From contig NZ_WUTS01000001.1 in NCBI RefSeq assembly GCF_009901955.1, positions 744,001 to 808,000 on the forward strand: a DNA stretch of 64,000 bases. The letters run 5' to 3'. The translations under genes were made by a program, and so were the position numbers. The notes below the pieces were generated by a model. It did no database searches. It was not told the origin of the DNA and worked only from the letters and a program-made list of their open reading frames with translations. Below are positions 17,873 through 26,257 of the stretch, in pieces; position 1 is the first letter of the stretch; every line of letters starts with the position of its first letter. The stretch comes from Halomonas icarae. Its GTDB lineage: Bacteria > Pseudomonadota > Gammaproteobacteria > Pseudomonadales > Halomonadaceae.

Positions 17873-18681
17873 ATCCTCTTCCTTACCCAGCCGCTGACGC
17901 CCTCGCTGATGAGTATTACCGCGATGATCACCAGCAGGATGGCGAAGGCGAAGTCATAGTCGTAGCGTCCGAAGGCATTCATCAGGGTACTGCCGATGCC
18001 CCCCGCTCCGACGATCCCTACCACCGCAGAGGCGCGCAGATTGCTGTCGAGCTGATACATGGAGAGCCCCACCTGACGCGGCAGGATCTGGGGGAAGACG
18101 GCATAGTAGAGCGTTGCCAGGTAACCGGCGCCGGTGGAGCGCATGGCTTCCACCTGGCCCCAGTCGATCTCCTCGATCTCCTCGGCGAGCAGCTTGCCGA
18201 CGAAGCCGATGGAGTAGAGGGTCAGGGTCAGGATCCCTGCCAGGGGGCCGAAGCCGACGGCAGCCACGAAGAGGATGGCGACGATCACCGGGTGGAAGCT
18301 GCGAGACACGATGATCACCGTGCGGCCCAGCAGGTAGATCGGCAAGGGAGCGATGTTGCGTGCCGCCATTACCGCGAAGGGGATCGACAGCAGGACCCCG
18401 AGCAGCGTGGCGAGAATGGCGATCTGCAGGCTCTCCGTAAAGCCGGTCAGCAGCAGGTCGAAGCGGGAGAAGTTCGGCGGAAAGCCTCCACCGAAGATGC
18501 GCGCCGCCCGTGGCAGCCCTTCGCCGATGCGCTCCCAGTTGAAGGGCAGGGTGGCCAGTGCCCAGCTCAGATAGCCAGCCAGCAGGACCAGCAGGCCATA
18601 GCGCAACAGGGGGTTGGCGATAAAGGATGGCTTGCGCCAGGCGCGGGCGCCGCGCTTCTCGCCGGGATCAGGTCCGGTCAT
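17866..18681 (-). CDS. phnE: PhnE-type ABC transporter permease (first copy)
   Basis: 271 residues from ATG 18681 (MTGPDPGEKRGARAW), preferred because the upstream extension is a basic non-conserved stretch lying within phnC. It has six hydrophobic segments, with the EAA loop EEIEEIDWGQVEAMRSTGAGYLATLYYAVFPQ and C-terminal NLRASAVVGIVGAGGIGSTLMNAFG. It overlaps the end of phnC by 14 bases and the next permease by 7. The two permeases share sequence landmarks and probably form a heterodimeric channel. Confidence 0.9.
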   Translation of the reverse strand: MTGPDPGEKRGARAWRKPSFIANPLLRYGLLVLLAGYLSWALATLPFNWERIGEGLPRAARIFGGGFPPNFSRFDLLLTGFTESLQIAILATLLGVLLSIPFAVMAARNIAPLPIYLLGRTVIIVSRSFHPVIVAILFVAAVGFGPLAGILTLTLYSIGFVGKLLAEEIEEIDWGQVEAMRSTGAGYLATLYYAVFPQILPRQVGLSMYQLDSNLRASAVVGIVGAGGIGSTLMNAFGRYDYDFAFAILLVIIAVILISEGVSGWVRKRIW

Positions 18682-19477
18682 GATCGGTCTCCCGCTCCTC
18701 CGTGCCCGTCTCGGGTGTCGTGGTCGCGTCTTCCGGCGACTCGATGCCGCCGTAGATGGCGTCCAGTGCCTCCTTTTCGAACTCGCCGGGCGTGCCATCG
18801 AAGATCATGGTGCCGTGTCTCAGGCCGACGATACGGTCGGTGTAGCTCCTGGCCTGGGCCACGTTATGGATATTGATCAGTACCGGGAGTGATAGCTCGC
18901 TGGCCAGGCTCTGCAGCAGCATCATGATCTGTTCCGAGGTGCGTGGGTCCAGTGATGCCGTGGGCTCGTCGGCCAGCAGCACCTCCGGTTCCTGCATCAA
19001 CGCACGCACCACCCCTACCCGTTGGCGCTCACCACCGGAGAGTTCGTCGGCACGCTTGTTGGCATAGTGAGCGATCCCCACGCGTTCCATCAGTACGAAG
19101 GCGCGCTCGATATCCTCCGCCGGAAAACGACGTGTCACGGCCTGGAAGAGGCTGACGTAGCCCAGTCGGCCGGCCAGCACGTTCTCCATCACGGTGAGGC
19201 GGTCGATCAGGTTGAAGCCCTGGAAGACCATGCCTATCTTGCGTCGCACGCGGCGGAGCTCCCGCTGGCGCAGGTTGATGATCTCGGTGCCGTTGAGCCT
19301 GATCGACCCCGAGGTGGGCTCCACGAGGCGGTTGATGCAGCGCAGCAGGGTGCTCTTCCCTGCGCCTGAGGCGCCGACGATGGCGACGACACTATCGCCC
19401 TCCACGGCAAGATCGAGCCCCTTGAGCACGGGCTCGTCCTGACCGTAACGCTTGATCAGGTTGGTTATCTCCAGCAT
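18668..19477 (-). CDS. phnC: PhnC-type ABC transporter ATPase
   Basis: 269 residues. Walker A GASGAGKST (~35-43), Q-loop region IGMVFQGFNLIDRLTVMENV, signature LSGGERQRVGVVRAL (~144-158) and Walker B VLLADEPTASLD are intact. It energises the PhnE permeases at the cytoplasmic face. The C-terminus has an acidic Thr/Glu-rich extension (ESPEDATTTPETGTEERETDHDRT) beyond the usual fold, part of which overlaps the next gene. Confidence 0.93.
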   Translation of the reverse strand: MLEITNLIKRYGQDEPVLKGLDLAVEGDSVVAIVGASGAGKSTLLRCINRLVEPTSGSIRLNGTEIINLRQRELRRVRRKIGMVFQGFNLIDRLTVMENVLAGRLGYVSLFQAVTRRFPAEDIERAFVLMERVGIAHYANKRADELSGGERQRVGVVRALMQEPEVLLADEPTASLDPRTSEQIMMLLQSLASELSLPVLINIHNVAQARSYTDRIVGLRHGTMIFDGTPGEFEKEALDAIYGGIESPEDATTTPETGTEERETDHDRT

Positions 19478-19517
19478 CGGCGGATCCAGGCAGGCGAAGG
19501 AGCGACGGAGTGACAGA

Positions 19518-19545
19518 GACGCCGGCCTTAGAGCCGGCCGGCGTC
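19518..19545 (-). terminator. Intercistronic hairpin between phnD and phnC
   Basis: A 10-bp perfect stem, GACGCCGGCC (19518-19527) with GGCCGGCGTC (19536-19545). It sits just after the phnD stop in the direction of transcription and has no T-tract. Hairpins here often protect or attenuate, giving more binding protein than ATPase (inference). Confidence 0.5.
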
Positions 19546-19561
19546 GTCTTGTCAGCGAGGA

Positions 19562-20566
19562 TTACTCGAGGTTATCGGGGGTGTACTCGACCCCGTTGGC
19601 ACTCTGGATGGTGCGGATCACCTTCCAGTGCTCCTGATAGTTGATGGGGATAAACTTCTCGACCCCCTCGAACTCCTCGCCCAGCTCGGTGCCGGCGAAG
19701 TCGAAGCTGAAGAAGGCCTCCTCGATCCTGTCGACCAGGTCCGGGTGCAGGTTATGGGCGTAGTTGTAGGAGGTGGTCGGGAAGCTGTCCGACTCATAGA
19801 GGATCTTGACGTCATCCGGGTCATACAGGCCACGAGCGGCCATGCGCTCGACGACCTCCGAGGCGACCGGGGCGGCGTCGTAGTCCTGGGCCACCACGCC
19901 GAGCATGGACTGGTCGTGGCTTCCGGAGTAGACCACCTCATAGTCTTCGCCAGGGACGATGCCCATCTCGGGGAACAGGGCTCGCGGCGCCTGGTTGCCG
20001 GAGTTGGAGGTGGGCGAGGTATGGGCGACCCGCTTGCCCTTGAGATCCTCCAGCTCGTCGATGCCGGAGTCGACGTGGGTATAGAGCTGAAGGGTATAAC
20101 CGAAACGCCCGTCGTCGGAGCCCATCAGCGCGAAGGGCACGGCCCCCGCCAGGTTGACGGCGAAGGGGGTGGGGCCGGTGGAGAAGCCGGCAATATGCAG
20201 GCGACCGCTGCGCATCGCCTCGACCTGAGCCGAGTTGGACTGCACGGCGAAGAAGCGCACATCGCGTCCGGTCACCTCCTCGAGGTGTTCGATGAATGGC
20301 TGCCAGATATCGGAATAGATCGCCGGATCTTCCACCGGGGTGTAGGCGAAGATCAGGGTGTCGGGGTCGGCCCACTCGGACTCGTCGGTCGGCCGGTCGG
20401 CGACCATGTCGCCGTTCTCGTCGCAGTAGATGGCATCCAGGGCGCCGCGTTCGCACTCCTCCTGAGCCTGGGCCTGGGTCGTGGCCAGCAGGGAGAGGGG
20501 CAGCAGCGAGGAGAGGGCCAGCGTGGCGAGCGGGAGCTTTCGAGACCGGAAAGGATGGTGGATCAT
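19562..20566 (-). CDS. phnD: PhnD-type periplasmic phosphate/phosphite/phosphonate binding protein
   Basis: 334 residues from ATG 20566. A Sec signal peptide (LPLATLALSSLLPLSLLATTQAQA) is followed by a short acidic N-terminal segment. The fold then begins at LIFAYTPVEDPAIYSDIWQPFIEHLEEVTGRDVRFFAVQSNSAQVEAMRSGRLHIAGFSTGP, the normal PhnD opening. HTSPTSNSGNQAPRALF matches the conserved STSGY/N-type ligand loop. It captures the ligand in the periplasm and delivers it to PhnCE. First gene of the operon. Confidence 0.9.
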   Translation of the reverse strand: MIHHPFRSRKLPLATLALSSLLPLSLLATTQAQAQEECERGALDAIYCDENGDMVADRPTDESEWADPDTLIFAYTPVEDPAIYSDIWQPFIEHLEEVTGRDVRFFAVQSNSAQVEAMRSGRLHIAGFSTGPTPFAVNLAGAVPFALMGSDDGRFGYTLQLYTHVDSGIDELEDLKGKRVAHTSPTSNSGNQAPRALFPEMGIVPGEDYEVVYSGSHDQSMLGVVAQDYDAAPVASEVVERMAARGLYDPDDVKILYESDSFPTTSYNYAHNLHPDLVDRIEEAFFSFDFAGTELGEEFEGVEKFIPINYQEHWKVIRTIQSANGVEYTPDNLE

Positions 20567-20669
20567 GGTGTGCCTCGTGAGATTATTGTTGTGTGACGCG
20601 TTCGGAAGTCGACATGTGAATGATTGATTCCGAATACCATCAACCCAATCTAGAGTTCGGGATGAAAGC

Positions 20670-21287
20670 ATGTCAACCACTTTCCCTGCCGTGACAGATC
20701 AGTGGCAGAACCGTTACCTGCTGATGCGCCATGGCCACAGCCTGGCCAACCAGCAGGGGGTGATCATCAGCTCGCCGGAGCGCGGGCTGGCCGATTACGG
20801 CCTCTCCCGCCAGGGGCAGCAGCAGCTCGATCGTCTGCTGTCTATCTGGCACTGGGCGGTCCCCGACCGCATTCTGCATTCGGACTTCCGGCGTACCAGC
20901 GAGACGGCAGAGCGCATCGCAGGGCACTTCGGGCTCGCGCTCGACGCCGAGCCGCGCCTGCGGGAACGCCACTTCGGCAGCCTCGAGGGCGAACAGGATG
21001 ACCGCTATGCCGAGGTCTGGGCCAGTGATTCCCGCGACCCGGGCCACCACCAGGCGGGGGTCGAGAGCGTGGTCGAGGTGGCGGCACGGATGCGGGCGGT
21101 GATCGCCGAGCTGGAGCGGCGCCATAACGGGGAGAGCATCCTGCTGGTCAGCCACGGAGATCCGTTGCAGATCCTGCTGACCGCCCTGGAGGGGCGTGAG
21201 CTGAGCCGGCATCGCGAGCGCGAGCCGCTCAGCCCGGCGAGCATCATCCCCTTGCCGTCGGCGCCTGCTGTTCCGGGTGGCGGCTGA
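20670..21287 (+). CDS. Histidine phosphatase (phosphoglycerate-mutase-like) family protein
   Basis: 205 residues. The catalytic LMRHGHSLANQQG (RHG motif, ~18-30) and later LLVSHGDPLQILL (second catalytic His, ~155-167) define the family. DFRRTSETAERIAGHFGL and LRERHFGSLEG are the usual supporting segments. Members remove or move phosphate on small molecules or proteins; the substrate here is unknown. It is divergent from phnD, with 103 bases between starts. Its 3' end overlaps the 3' end of glpD by 44 bases on the opposite strand. Confidence 0.88.
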   Translation: MSTTFPAVTDQWQNRYLLMRHGHSLANQQGVIISSPERGLADYGLSRQGQQQLDRLLSIWHWAVPDRILHSDFRRTSETAERIAGHFGLALDAEPRLRERHFGSLEGEQDDRYAEVWASDSRDPGHHQAGVESVVEVAARMRAVIAELERRHNGESILLVSHGDPLQILLTALEGRELSRHREREPLSPASIIPLPSAPAVPGGG

Positions 21288-22770
21288 TCCGTCGGGCCAG
21301 GTAGTGATCCAGCTGCTGTTGCTGGTCGGCTGTCAGGCTCAGTCCGAGCTTGGTTCGCCGCCACAGGATGTCATCGAGGGAGCGCGCCCACTCCCGTTCG
21401 ATAAGGTAGTCCACCTCGGCGGCCGTCAGTCCGGCGCCGAACGCCTCGCCGAGAGCGGCCTGGGAGTCCTTGCCGTCGAGAAAGGTGTGGCACAGGCTGC
21501 CATAGGTGCGTGCAAAGCGCCGCGCCTGGGCGGTGTCCAGAAAGGGGTAGGTCGTCAGCAGGCGTGCCTCGAAGCCGGCCTGGTCGCCGATATCCCCCCC
21601 GGGCAGTGGGGTGGCGGCGGTCCAGGCGGCGGCCATCCTTGGGAGATATGGGCTCAGGGCCGTCAGGGCCGCCTCGGCGAGCTTTCGGTAGGTGGTGATC
21701 TTGCCGCCGAATACCGAGAGCAAGGGGGCGCCCCGGGTATCCAGGTCGAGGGTGTAGTCTCGGGTCATGGCCGAAGGATCCGCCGACTCGTCGTCGCAGA
21801 GTGGGCGTACGCCGGAGAAGGTGCGGATTACGTCATCACGGGTAAGCCGGGCGGTGAAGTGAGCGTTGATCACCGAGAGCAGGTAGTCGACCTCCTCCTC
21901 GCTGGCTTCGACCTTGGCGGGGTCGCCCCGGTAGCGCCGGTCGGTGGTGCCGATCAGGCTGAACCCCTCATCATAGGGCAGCACGAAGACGATGCGTCCG
22001 TCGCTGTTCTGAAGGATAAAGGCGCGCTCATCCTGGTTGAGGCGGGGCACCACCAGATGGCTGCCCTGGATCAGGCGCACCCCGTAGCGTGAAGTCCTTC
22101 TGGCCTGGCGACTTACCACCTCTTCCACCCATGGGCCGGCGGCGTTGACCAGGGTGCGGCAACGCCGGGTCAGGCGTCGGCCCGAATCGGACTCTTCCAG
22201 CTCGATCTCCCATTGACCCTCCGCCTCCTTGATCCCGATACAGCGTGTGCCGACCAAGATCTCGGCGCCGTTGTCGCGGGCCTGGATGGCATTTAGCACC
22301 ACCAGGCGGGCGTCATCCACCCAGCAGTCGGAGTATTCGAATCCGCGAGTGATCTCTGGAATCAGGCCCAGGTCTGGGGTAAGCGTGATGGCCCGTGAGC
22401 CAGGCAGTTTCTTGCGCTTGCCGAGATGATCGTAAAGGAACAGCCCGGCACGCAGCATCCAGGTCGGGCGCAGGTGAGAGCGGTGCGGGAGGATGAAGCG
22501 CAGTGGCCAGATGATATGCGGGGCCTTGGCGAGCAGCACCTCACGCTCGCGCAGGGCCTCGCGCACCAGGCGAAACTCGTGATGCTCCAGATAGCGCAAG
22601 CCACCGTGGATCAGCTTGCTGCTGGCCGACGAGGTGGCGCCGGCGAGGTCCCCCTGCTCGCACAGGCCGACCGTCAGGCCACGGCCGGCGGCATCGTTGG
22701 CAATGCCGCTGCCGTTGATGCCGCCGCCGATCACGAAGAGGTCGAGCACCTCATCGGACGTATCGTTCAT
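21244..22770 (-). CDS. glpD: Aerobic glycerol-3-phosphate dehydrogenase
   Basis: 508 residues from ATG 22770 (MNDTSDEVLDLFVIGGGING). The FAD-binding GGGINGSGIANDAAGRGLTVGLCEQGDLAGATSS is at the N-terminus, followed by SKLIHGGLRYLEHHEFRLV. The enzyme oxidises glycerol 3-phosphate to dihydroxyacetone phosphate and passes electrons to quinone at the inner membrane. The length matches E. coli GlpD (about 500). The upstream region carries a GlpR-like operator. The C-terminal coding end overlaps the convergent phosphatase gene. Confidence 0.96.
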   Translation of the reverse strand: MNDTSDEVLDLFVIGGGINGSGIANDAAGRGLTVGLCEQGDLAGATSSASSKLIHGGLRYLEHHEFRLVREALREREVLLAKAPHIIWPLRFILPHRSHLRPTWMLRAGLFLYDHLGKRKKLPGSRAITLTPDLGLIPEITRGFEYSDCWVDDARLVVLNAIQARDNGAEILVGTRCIGIKEAEGQWEIELEESDSGRRLTRRCRTLVNAAGPWVEEVVSRQARRTSRYGVRLIQGSHLVVPRLNQDERAFILQNSDGRIVFVLPYDEGFSLIGTTDRRYRGDPAKVEASEEEVDYLLSVINAHFTARLTRDDVIRTFSGVRPLCDDESADPSAMTRDYTLDLDTRGAPLLSVFGGKITTYRKLAEAALTALSPYLPRMAAAWTAATPLPGGDIGDQAGFEARLLTTYPFLDTAQARRFARTYGSLCHTFLDGKDSQAALGEAFGAGLTAAEVDYLIEREWARSLDDILWRRTKLGLSLTADQQQQLDHYLARRISRHPEQQAPTARG

Positions 22771-22802
22771 GGGGCTTCCTTCCGGAGTATCCGGCGTCGC
22801 AT

Positions 22803-22822
22803 GATGTTTGAATTCGAAAATA
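22803..22822. promoter_or_regulatory. Candidate GlpR operator upstream of glpD
   Basis: On the minus strand, TATTTTCGAATTCAAACATC matches 16 of 20 positions of the E. coli GlpR consensus WATKTTCGWTAWCGAAMATW (consensus from memory). A further half-site CGAACATC lies at 22836-22843. It is 33-52 bases upstream of the glpD ATG. Confidence 0.6.
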
Positions 22823-22920
22823 TACGAAAGCAAAACGAACATCAAGGCGCGGCCTTGCCCCTGGCCAGGCGGGTCACCGTGTACATCTCGGGCGAGAGGC
22901 GTCGGGCGAGAAAGGGGGAG

Positions 22921-23679
22921 TCAGGCGATATGCAGTGCTACATCATGCTGCTCGAGCAGGCGGCAGATGGCGTCGGGTGGTGTGCGGTCGGTAAACAGGG
23001 CGTCGAGCTGGGTCAGGTTGCCCTGTCGAACCACCGGGTTGCGCTGGAACTTGGAGTGGTCGGTGGCCAGAAAGATCTTGCGGGAGTTGCGGATGATGGC
23101 CTGTGCGACACGCACTTCCTGATAGTCGAACTCCAGCAGTGAGCCATCCTCGTCGATGCCGCTGATGCCGATGATGCCGAAGTCGACCTTGAACTGGTTG
23201 ATGAAGTCGATGGTCGCCTCGCCGATGATGCCGCCATCGCGGGAGCGGACCTGACCGCCGGCGATGATCACGTTGAAGTCCTCCTTGTGCTGGAGAATCG
23301 CCGCCACATTGAGATTGTTGGTGATCACCTCCAGCCCCTGGTGGGCGAGCAGTGCCTCGGCGATCACCTCGTTGCTGGTACCGATGTTGATGAACAGCGA
23401 GGAGTGGTCGGGCACGTGTCGGGCGAGCAGGGCAGCGATACGCTGCTTGGCCTCGAGGTTGAGGGTCTTGCGGGTCGAGTAGGCGGTATTGACGGTGCTC
23501 GACTCCAGCCCAGCCCCACCATGGACGCGGCGGATGCGCCCCTCGGCGGAGAGGGTGTTGAGGTCGCGGCGGATGGTCTGGGGCGTGACCGCGAAGTGTT
23601 CGGTGAGCTGCTCGATACTGGCATAGCCCTGGCGACGCACCAGCTCGATGATCGCGTCCTGGCGTTGCTGTTGGTTCAT
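22921..23679 (-). CDS. glpR: DeoR-family glycerol-3-phosphate regulon repressor
   Basis: 252 residues. The N-terminal DeoR helix-turn-helix is [41 protein letters not shown] (~14-55). The sensor domain contains [16 protein letters not shown] (~96-111), where DeoR proteins bind a phosphorylated sugar or polyol, and [30 protein letters not shown]. In this family GlpR represses glp genes and is released by glycerol 3-phosphate. It lies between glpD and glpK and is divergent from glpK, which supports the assignment. GlpR-like sites occur upstream of glpD, glpK and the broken glycerol transporter operon. Confidence 0.93.
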   Translation of the reverse strand: MNQQQRQDAIIELVRRQGYASIEQLTEHFAVTPQTIRRDLNTLSAEGRIRRVHGGAGLESSTVNTAYSTRKTLNLEAKQRIAALLARHVPDHSSLFINIGTSNEVIAEALLAHQGLEVITNNLNVAAILQHKEDFNVIIAGGQVRSRDGGIIGEATIDFINQFKVDFGIIGISGIDEDGSLLEFDYQEVRVAQAIIRNSRKIFLATDHSKFQRNPVVRQGNLTQLDALFTDRTPPDAICRLLEQHDVALHIA

Positions 23680-23782
23680 GGGGTCTCCTCGGCTTCCCGG
23701 ATTCTATGTCATCGCCACGGCCCTCGCGGGTGGCGTGTCGGTGCGTTGGCGTTTGAGCGCGGTGATCGACTGGAGTAGTCTG

Positions 23783-23802
23783 AATGATCATAAACGAACA
23801 TT
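23783..23802. promoter_or_regulatory. Candidate GlpR operator between glpR and glpK
   Basis: AATGATCATAAACGAACATT matches 17 of 20 positions of the E. coli GlpR consensus as I remember it; the right half CGAACATT is perfect. It lies 54-73 bases upstream of the preferred glpK start. Confidence 0.65.
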
Positions 23803-23855
23803 GCCATCAGGGCTTCGCCCAGTTTTGCCATTAACCCCGTCACAGGATGCTTGCC

Positions 23856-25340
23856 ATGGCTTCTTACCTTCTAGCCATTGACCAGGGCACTACCAGCTCC
23901 CGCGCAATCCTCTTCGATCGCCATGGGGAGTGCGTGGCTTCGGCACAGCGTGAGTTTCCCCAGCACTTTCCCCACGATGGCTGGATTGAGCATGACCCCG
24001 AGGATATCTGGGAGAGCGTGCTCGCCACCTGTCGCGAGGTGCTGGCCGAGGCGGGGGTGCCCCCCCAGGCGATCGCCGGGGTCGGTATTACCAATCAGCG
24101 CGAGACGACCCTGGTGTGGGATCGGAACACCGGGCAGCCGCTATACAACGCCATCGTCTGGCAGGACCGCCGCACCGACGAGGCGTGCCATGCCTTGCGC
24201 CGGGCGGGGCATCTTGATGATGTTCAGGCGCGAACGGGTTTGCTGATCGACCCCTACTTCTCGGCCACCAAGCTGGCCTGGCTGCTCGACGAGGTGCCTG
24301 ATGCCCGGGCCCGGGCCGAGCGTGGCGAGCTGGCCTTCGGCACCGTCGATACTTTCCTGATCTGGCGTCTGACCGGTGGTCGAGTGCATGCCACCGATGC
24401 CACCAACGCCTCGCGTACGGCCCTGTTCAATATTCATGAACAGTGCTGGGACGAGGCGCTGCTGGCCCTGTTCGATATTCCGGCGAGCCTGCTGCCCGAG
24501 GTCAAGGACTCCAGCGACGACTTTGGTGTGCTGGAGCGCCAGTGGCTGGGGCATGAGCTGCCCATCGCGGGGGTGGCGGGCGACCAGCAGGCCGCCCTGG
24601 TCGGACAGGCCTGCTTCTCGCCGGGCATGGGCAAGAGTACCTATGGCACCGGCTGCTTCATGATCGTCAACACCGGGGAGAGCCCCGAGGTCTCGCGCAA
24701 TCGCCTGCTGACCACGGTGGCCTACCGGTTGAATGGCAAGCCCACCTACGCCATGGAGGGCAGCATCTTCGTGGCGGGGGCCACCGTGCAGTGGTTGCGA
24801 GACGGCCTGCGGCTGTTTGCCGATGCCGCCGAGACGGAAGCCCTGGCCTGCCAGACCCGCAGTGGGCACAGCGTCTATCTGGTGCCGGCCTTTACCGGTC
24901 TCGGGGCACCGCACTGGGATCCCAGGGCACGAGGTGCCATTCTTGGTCTGACCCGGGACACCGGGATTGCAGAGATCGTGGCCGCCGGGCTGCAGGCCGT
25001 CTGCTATCAGACTCGGGACCTGCAGGCGTGCATGGATGACGATATGGCGGCATCCCCGGGCATCCTGAGGGTCGATGGCGGCATGGTCGCCAACAATTGG
25101 GTGATGCAGTTTCTCGCTGACATGCTCGGTGTCTCGGTGGATCGGCCGACGGTGCTGGAGACCACGGCACTCGGCGCGGCCTATCTTGCCGGCCTGCGCC
25201 TGGGTTGGTATCGCGACCTCGAGGAGATTGCCGGGCTCTGGCGGTGTGAAAGGCGATTTTCGCCGCAGATGGACGAAGGGGAGCGTGAGCGCCTCTATGC
25301 CGGCTGGAAGGAGGCCGTCGAGCGGGTGCGCACCCAGTAG
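23856..25340 (+). CDS. glpK: Glycerol kinase
   Basis: 494 residues. It phosphorylates glycerol to glycerol 3-phosphate. The N-terminal [17 protein letters not shown] (~4-20), the FGGY-family [10 protein letters not shown] (~97-106) and [32 protein letters not shown] (~236-267) are intact. ATG 23856 was chosen because CAGGA lies 9 bases upstream; ATG 23847, which overlaps that RBS, would add three residues. GlpK feeds GlpD (about 1 kb away on the other strand). No GlpF facilitator is in the window. Confidence 0.97.
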   Translation: MASYLLAIDQGTTSSRAILFDRHGECVASAQREFPQHFPHDGWIEHDPEDIWESVLATCREVLAEAGVPPQAIAGVGITNQRETTLVWDRNTGQPLYNAIVWQDRRTDEACHALRRAGHLDDVQARTGLLIDPYFSATKLAWLLDEVPDARARAERGELAFGTVDTFLIWRLTGGRVHATDATNASRTALFNIHEQCWDEALLALFDIPASLLPEVKDSSDDFGVLERQWLGHELPIAGVAGDQQAALVGQACFSPGMGKSTYGTGCFMIVNTGESPEVSRNRLLTTVAYRLNGKPTYAMEGSIFVAGATVQWLRDGLRLFADAAETEALACQTRSGHSVYLVPAFTGLGAPHWDPRARGAILGLTRDTGIAEIVAAGLQAVCYQTRDLQACMDDDMAASPGILRVDGGMVANNWVMQFLADMLGVSVDRPTVLETTALGAAYLAGLRLGWYRDLEEIAGLWRCERRFSPQMDEGERERLYAGWKEAVERVRTQ

Positions 25341-25392
25341 TCCTGTGCCGGGCCAAGATGCTGATTCCTCGGCCTTGGCGGGAATATTGGGC

Positions 25393-25420
25393 TTGCATTT
25401 TCGGAATGGATGGGTAGAAT
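25393..25420 (+). promoter_or_regulatory. Candidate sigma-70 promoter for tRNA-Val
   Basis: TTGCAT (25393-25398), a 16-base spacer and TAGAAT (25415-25420), about 45 bases before the mature tRNA. Confidence 0.65.
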
Positions 25421-25464
25421 ACGCATCCGTTGCCACGCATGATGCCATGCGGCAGACGAGATGC

Positions 25465-25541
25465 AGGACCATAGCTCAGTTGGTTAGAGCGCCACGTTGA
25501 CATCGTGGAGGTCGGCGGTTCAAATCCGCCTGGTCCTACCA
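25465..25541 (+). tRNA. tRNA-Val (anticodon GAC)
   Basis: A 77-base cloverleaf with encoded CCA. The acceptor stem AGGACCA pairs with TGGTCCT, the D-arm contains AGTTGGTTAGA, the anticodon stem-loop is CCACG-TTGACAT-CGTGG with GAC at the centre, and the T-arm is GGCGG-TTCAAAT-CCGCC. It reads GUC and GUU codons. It is a single tRNA, not part of a cluster. Confidence 0.97.
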
Positions 25542-25548
25542 GACTTCG

Positions 25549-25581
25549 AATCACCCCCGCAGCCTCGCTGCGGGGGTGATT
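25549..25581. terminator. Strong terminator after tRNA-Val (possibly bidirectional)
   Basis: A perfect 15-bp stem (25549-25563 with 25567-25581) closes on loop CTC and is followed by TTGCT; on the minus strand it is preceded by the end of the fRMsr gene at 25597. It may serve both. Confidence 0.8.
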
Positions 25582-25596
25582 TGCTATGCAGGCGTG

Positions 25597-26055
25597 CTAG
25601 GTGAGGTCGGTGCGCTCGATAAAGGTGGCGACCAGGGCCTCGACTCCCTCCCGGTCGGCGGCATTGAAGCGGGCTTGCCGCGGGCTGTCCAGATCAAGCA
25701 CGCCCCACAGGTGATCGTTCACGATGACCGGTACGACCAGCTCGGACCGCGATGCTGCATCGCAGGCGATATGGTCGACCACGGCGTGGACGTCATCCAC
25801 CCGCTGGGTGGTGCGAGTGCGTGCCGCGGCACCACACACCCCCTTGCTGAAGGGGATCGGGTGGCAGGCCGGCTTGCCCTGGAAGGGGCCCAGGGTAAGC
25901 AGTTCGGGCTCGCCCTGTAGATAGAAGCCGACCCAGTTAAGGTCGGCTACCTGCTCCATGATAAAGGCGCAGGTCTGGGCGCTATTGGTCAGCCAGTCAC
26001 GGGTATCCAGCAGCGCCGCCAGTTGGCGGTTCAGCAGCGAGTAGTCGGGTGTCAT
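25597..26055 (-). CDS. msrC: Free methionine-(R)-sulfoxide reductase (GAF domain)
   Basis: 152 residues from ATG 26055 (AAGGAG just upstream). A single GAF domain carries the three conserved cysteines of fRMsr: ACHPIPFSKGVC (about 75 and 85) and HIACDAASRSE (about 109). The enzyme reduces free L-methionine-(R)-sulfoxide using thioredoxin. It lies directly downstream of metQ on the same strand, which fits a role in methionine supply, though a repeat element and hairpins separate them. Confidence 0.92.
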   Translation of the reverse strand: MTPDYSLLNRQLAALLDTRDWLTNSAQTCAFIMEQVADLNWVGFYLQGEPELLTLGPFQGKPACHPIPFSKGVCGAAARTRTTQRVDDVHAVVDHIACDAASRSELVVPVIVNDHLWGVLDLDSPRQARFNAADREGVEALVATFIERTDLT

Positions 26056-26073
26056 CTTGGCTCCTTGAAACGC

Positions 26074-26099
26074 AAGGGCCGGCCTTGCGGCCGGCCCTT
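26074..26099 (-). terminator. Hairpin upstream of msrC, possible metNIQ terminator
   Basis: An 11-bp perfect stem, AAGGGCCGGCC with GGCCGGCCCTT, and loop TTGC, lies in the metQ-msrC gap 19 bases before the msrC start. No clear T-tract in the minus direction. Confidence 0.5.
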
Positions 26100-26148
26100 T
26101 AGCTATCCGAGTCATTCGTCACTCGGGGCTGATCCGTCGCCAAGCCTT

Positions 26149-26237
26149 CGAGGAGGCGCTGTGAACCCTTCCCTGGGCGCTACCGACGCCGTCCATGGCC
26201 TAGGACCTCCTCTTCGGCTTGCCCCCGGCGCCCCTCG
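26149..26237 (-). repeat. 89-bp dispersed element with inverted termini, copy 1
   Basis: It matches 41975-42063 at 74 of 89 positions with no gaps. The ends are inverted: on the minus strand it starts CGAGGGGCGCC and ends GCGCCTCCTCG. It lies 20 bases after the metQ stop in the direction of metQ transcription. It could be a MITE-like or REP-like unit; it has no coding capacity. Confidence 0.85.
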
Positions 26238-26257
26238 CGGCAGGCAATCAAGCTACC

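Noticed and set aside
20567-20669. Pho box in the phnD upstream region
   Set aside because: I looked for tandem CTGTCAT-like heptamers with an 11-bp period on both strands and found none convincing.
25465-25581. Genomic island insertion at tRNA-Val
   Set aside because: The tRNA is followed directly by a terminator and a normal housekeeping gene; no integrase or repeated tRNA 3' end was seen.
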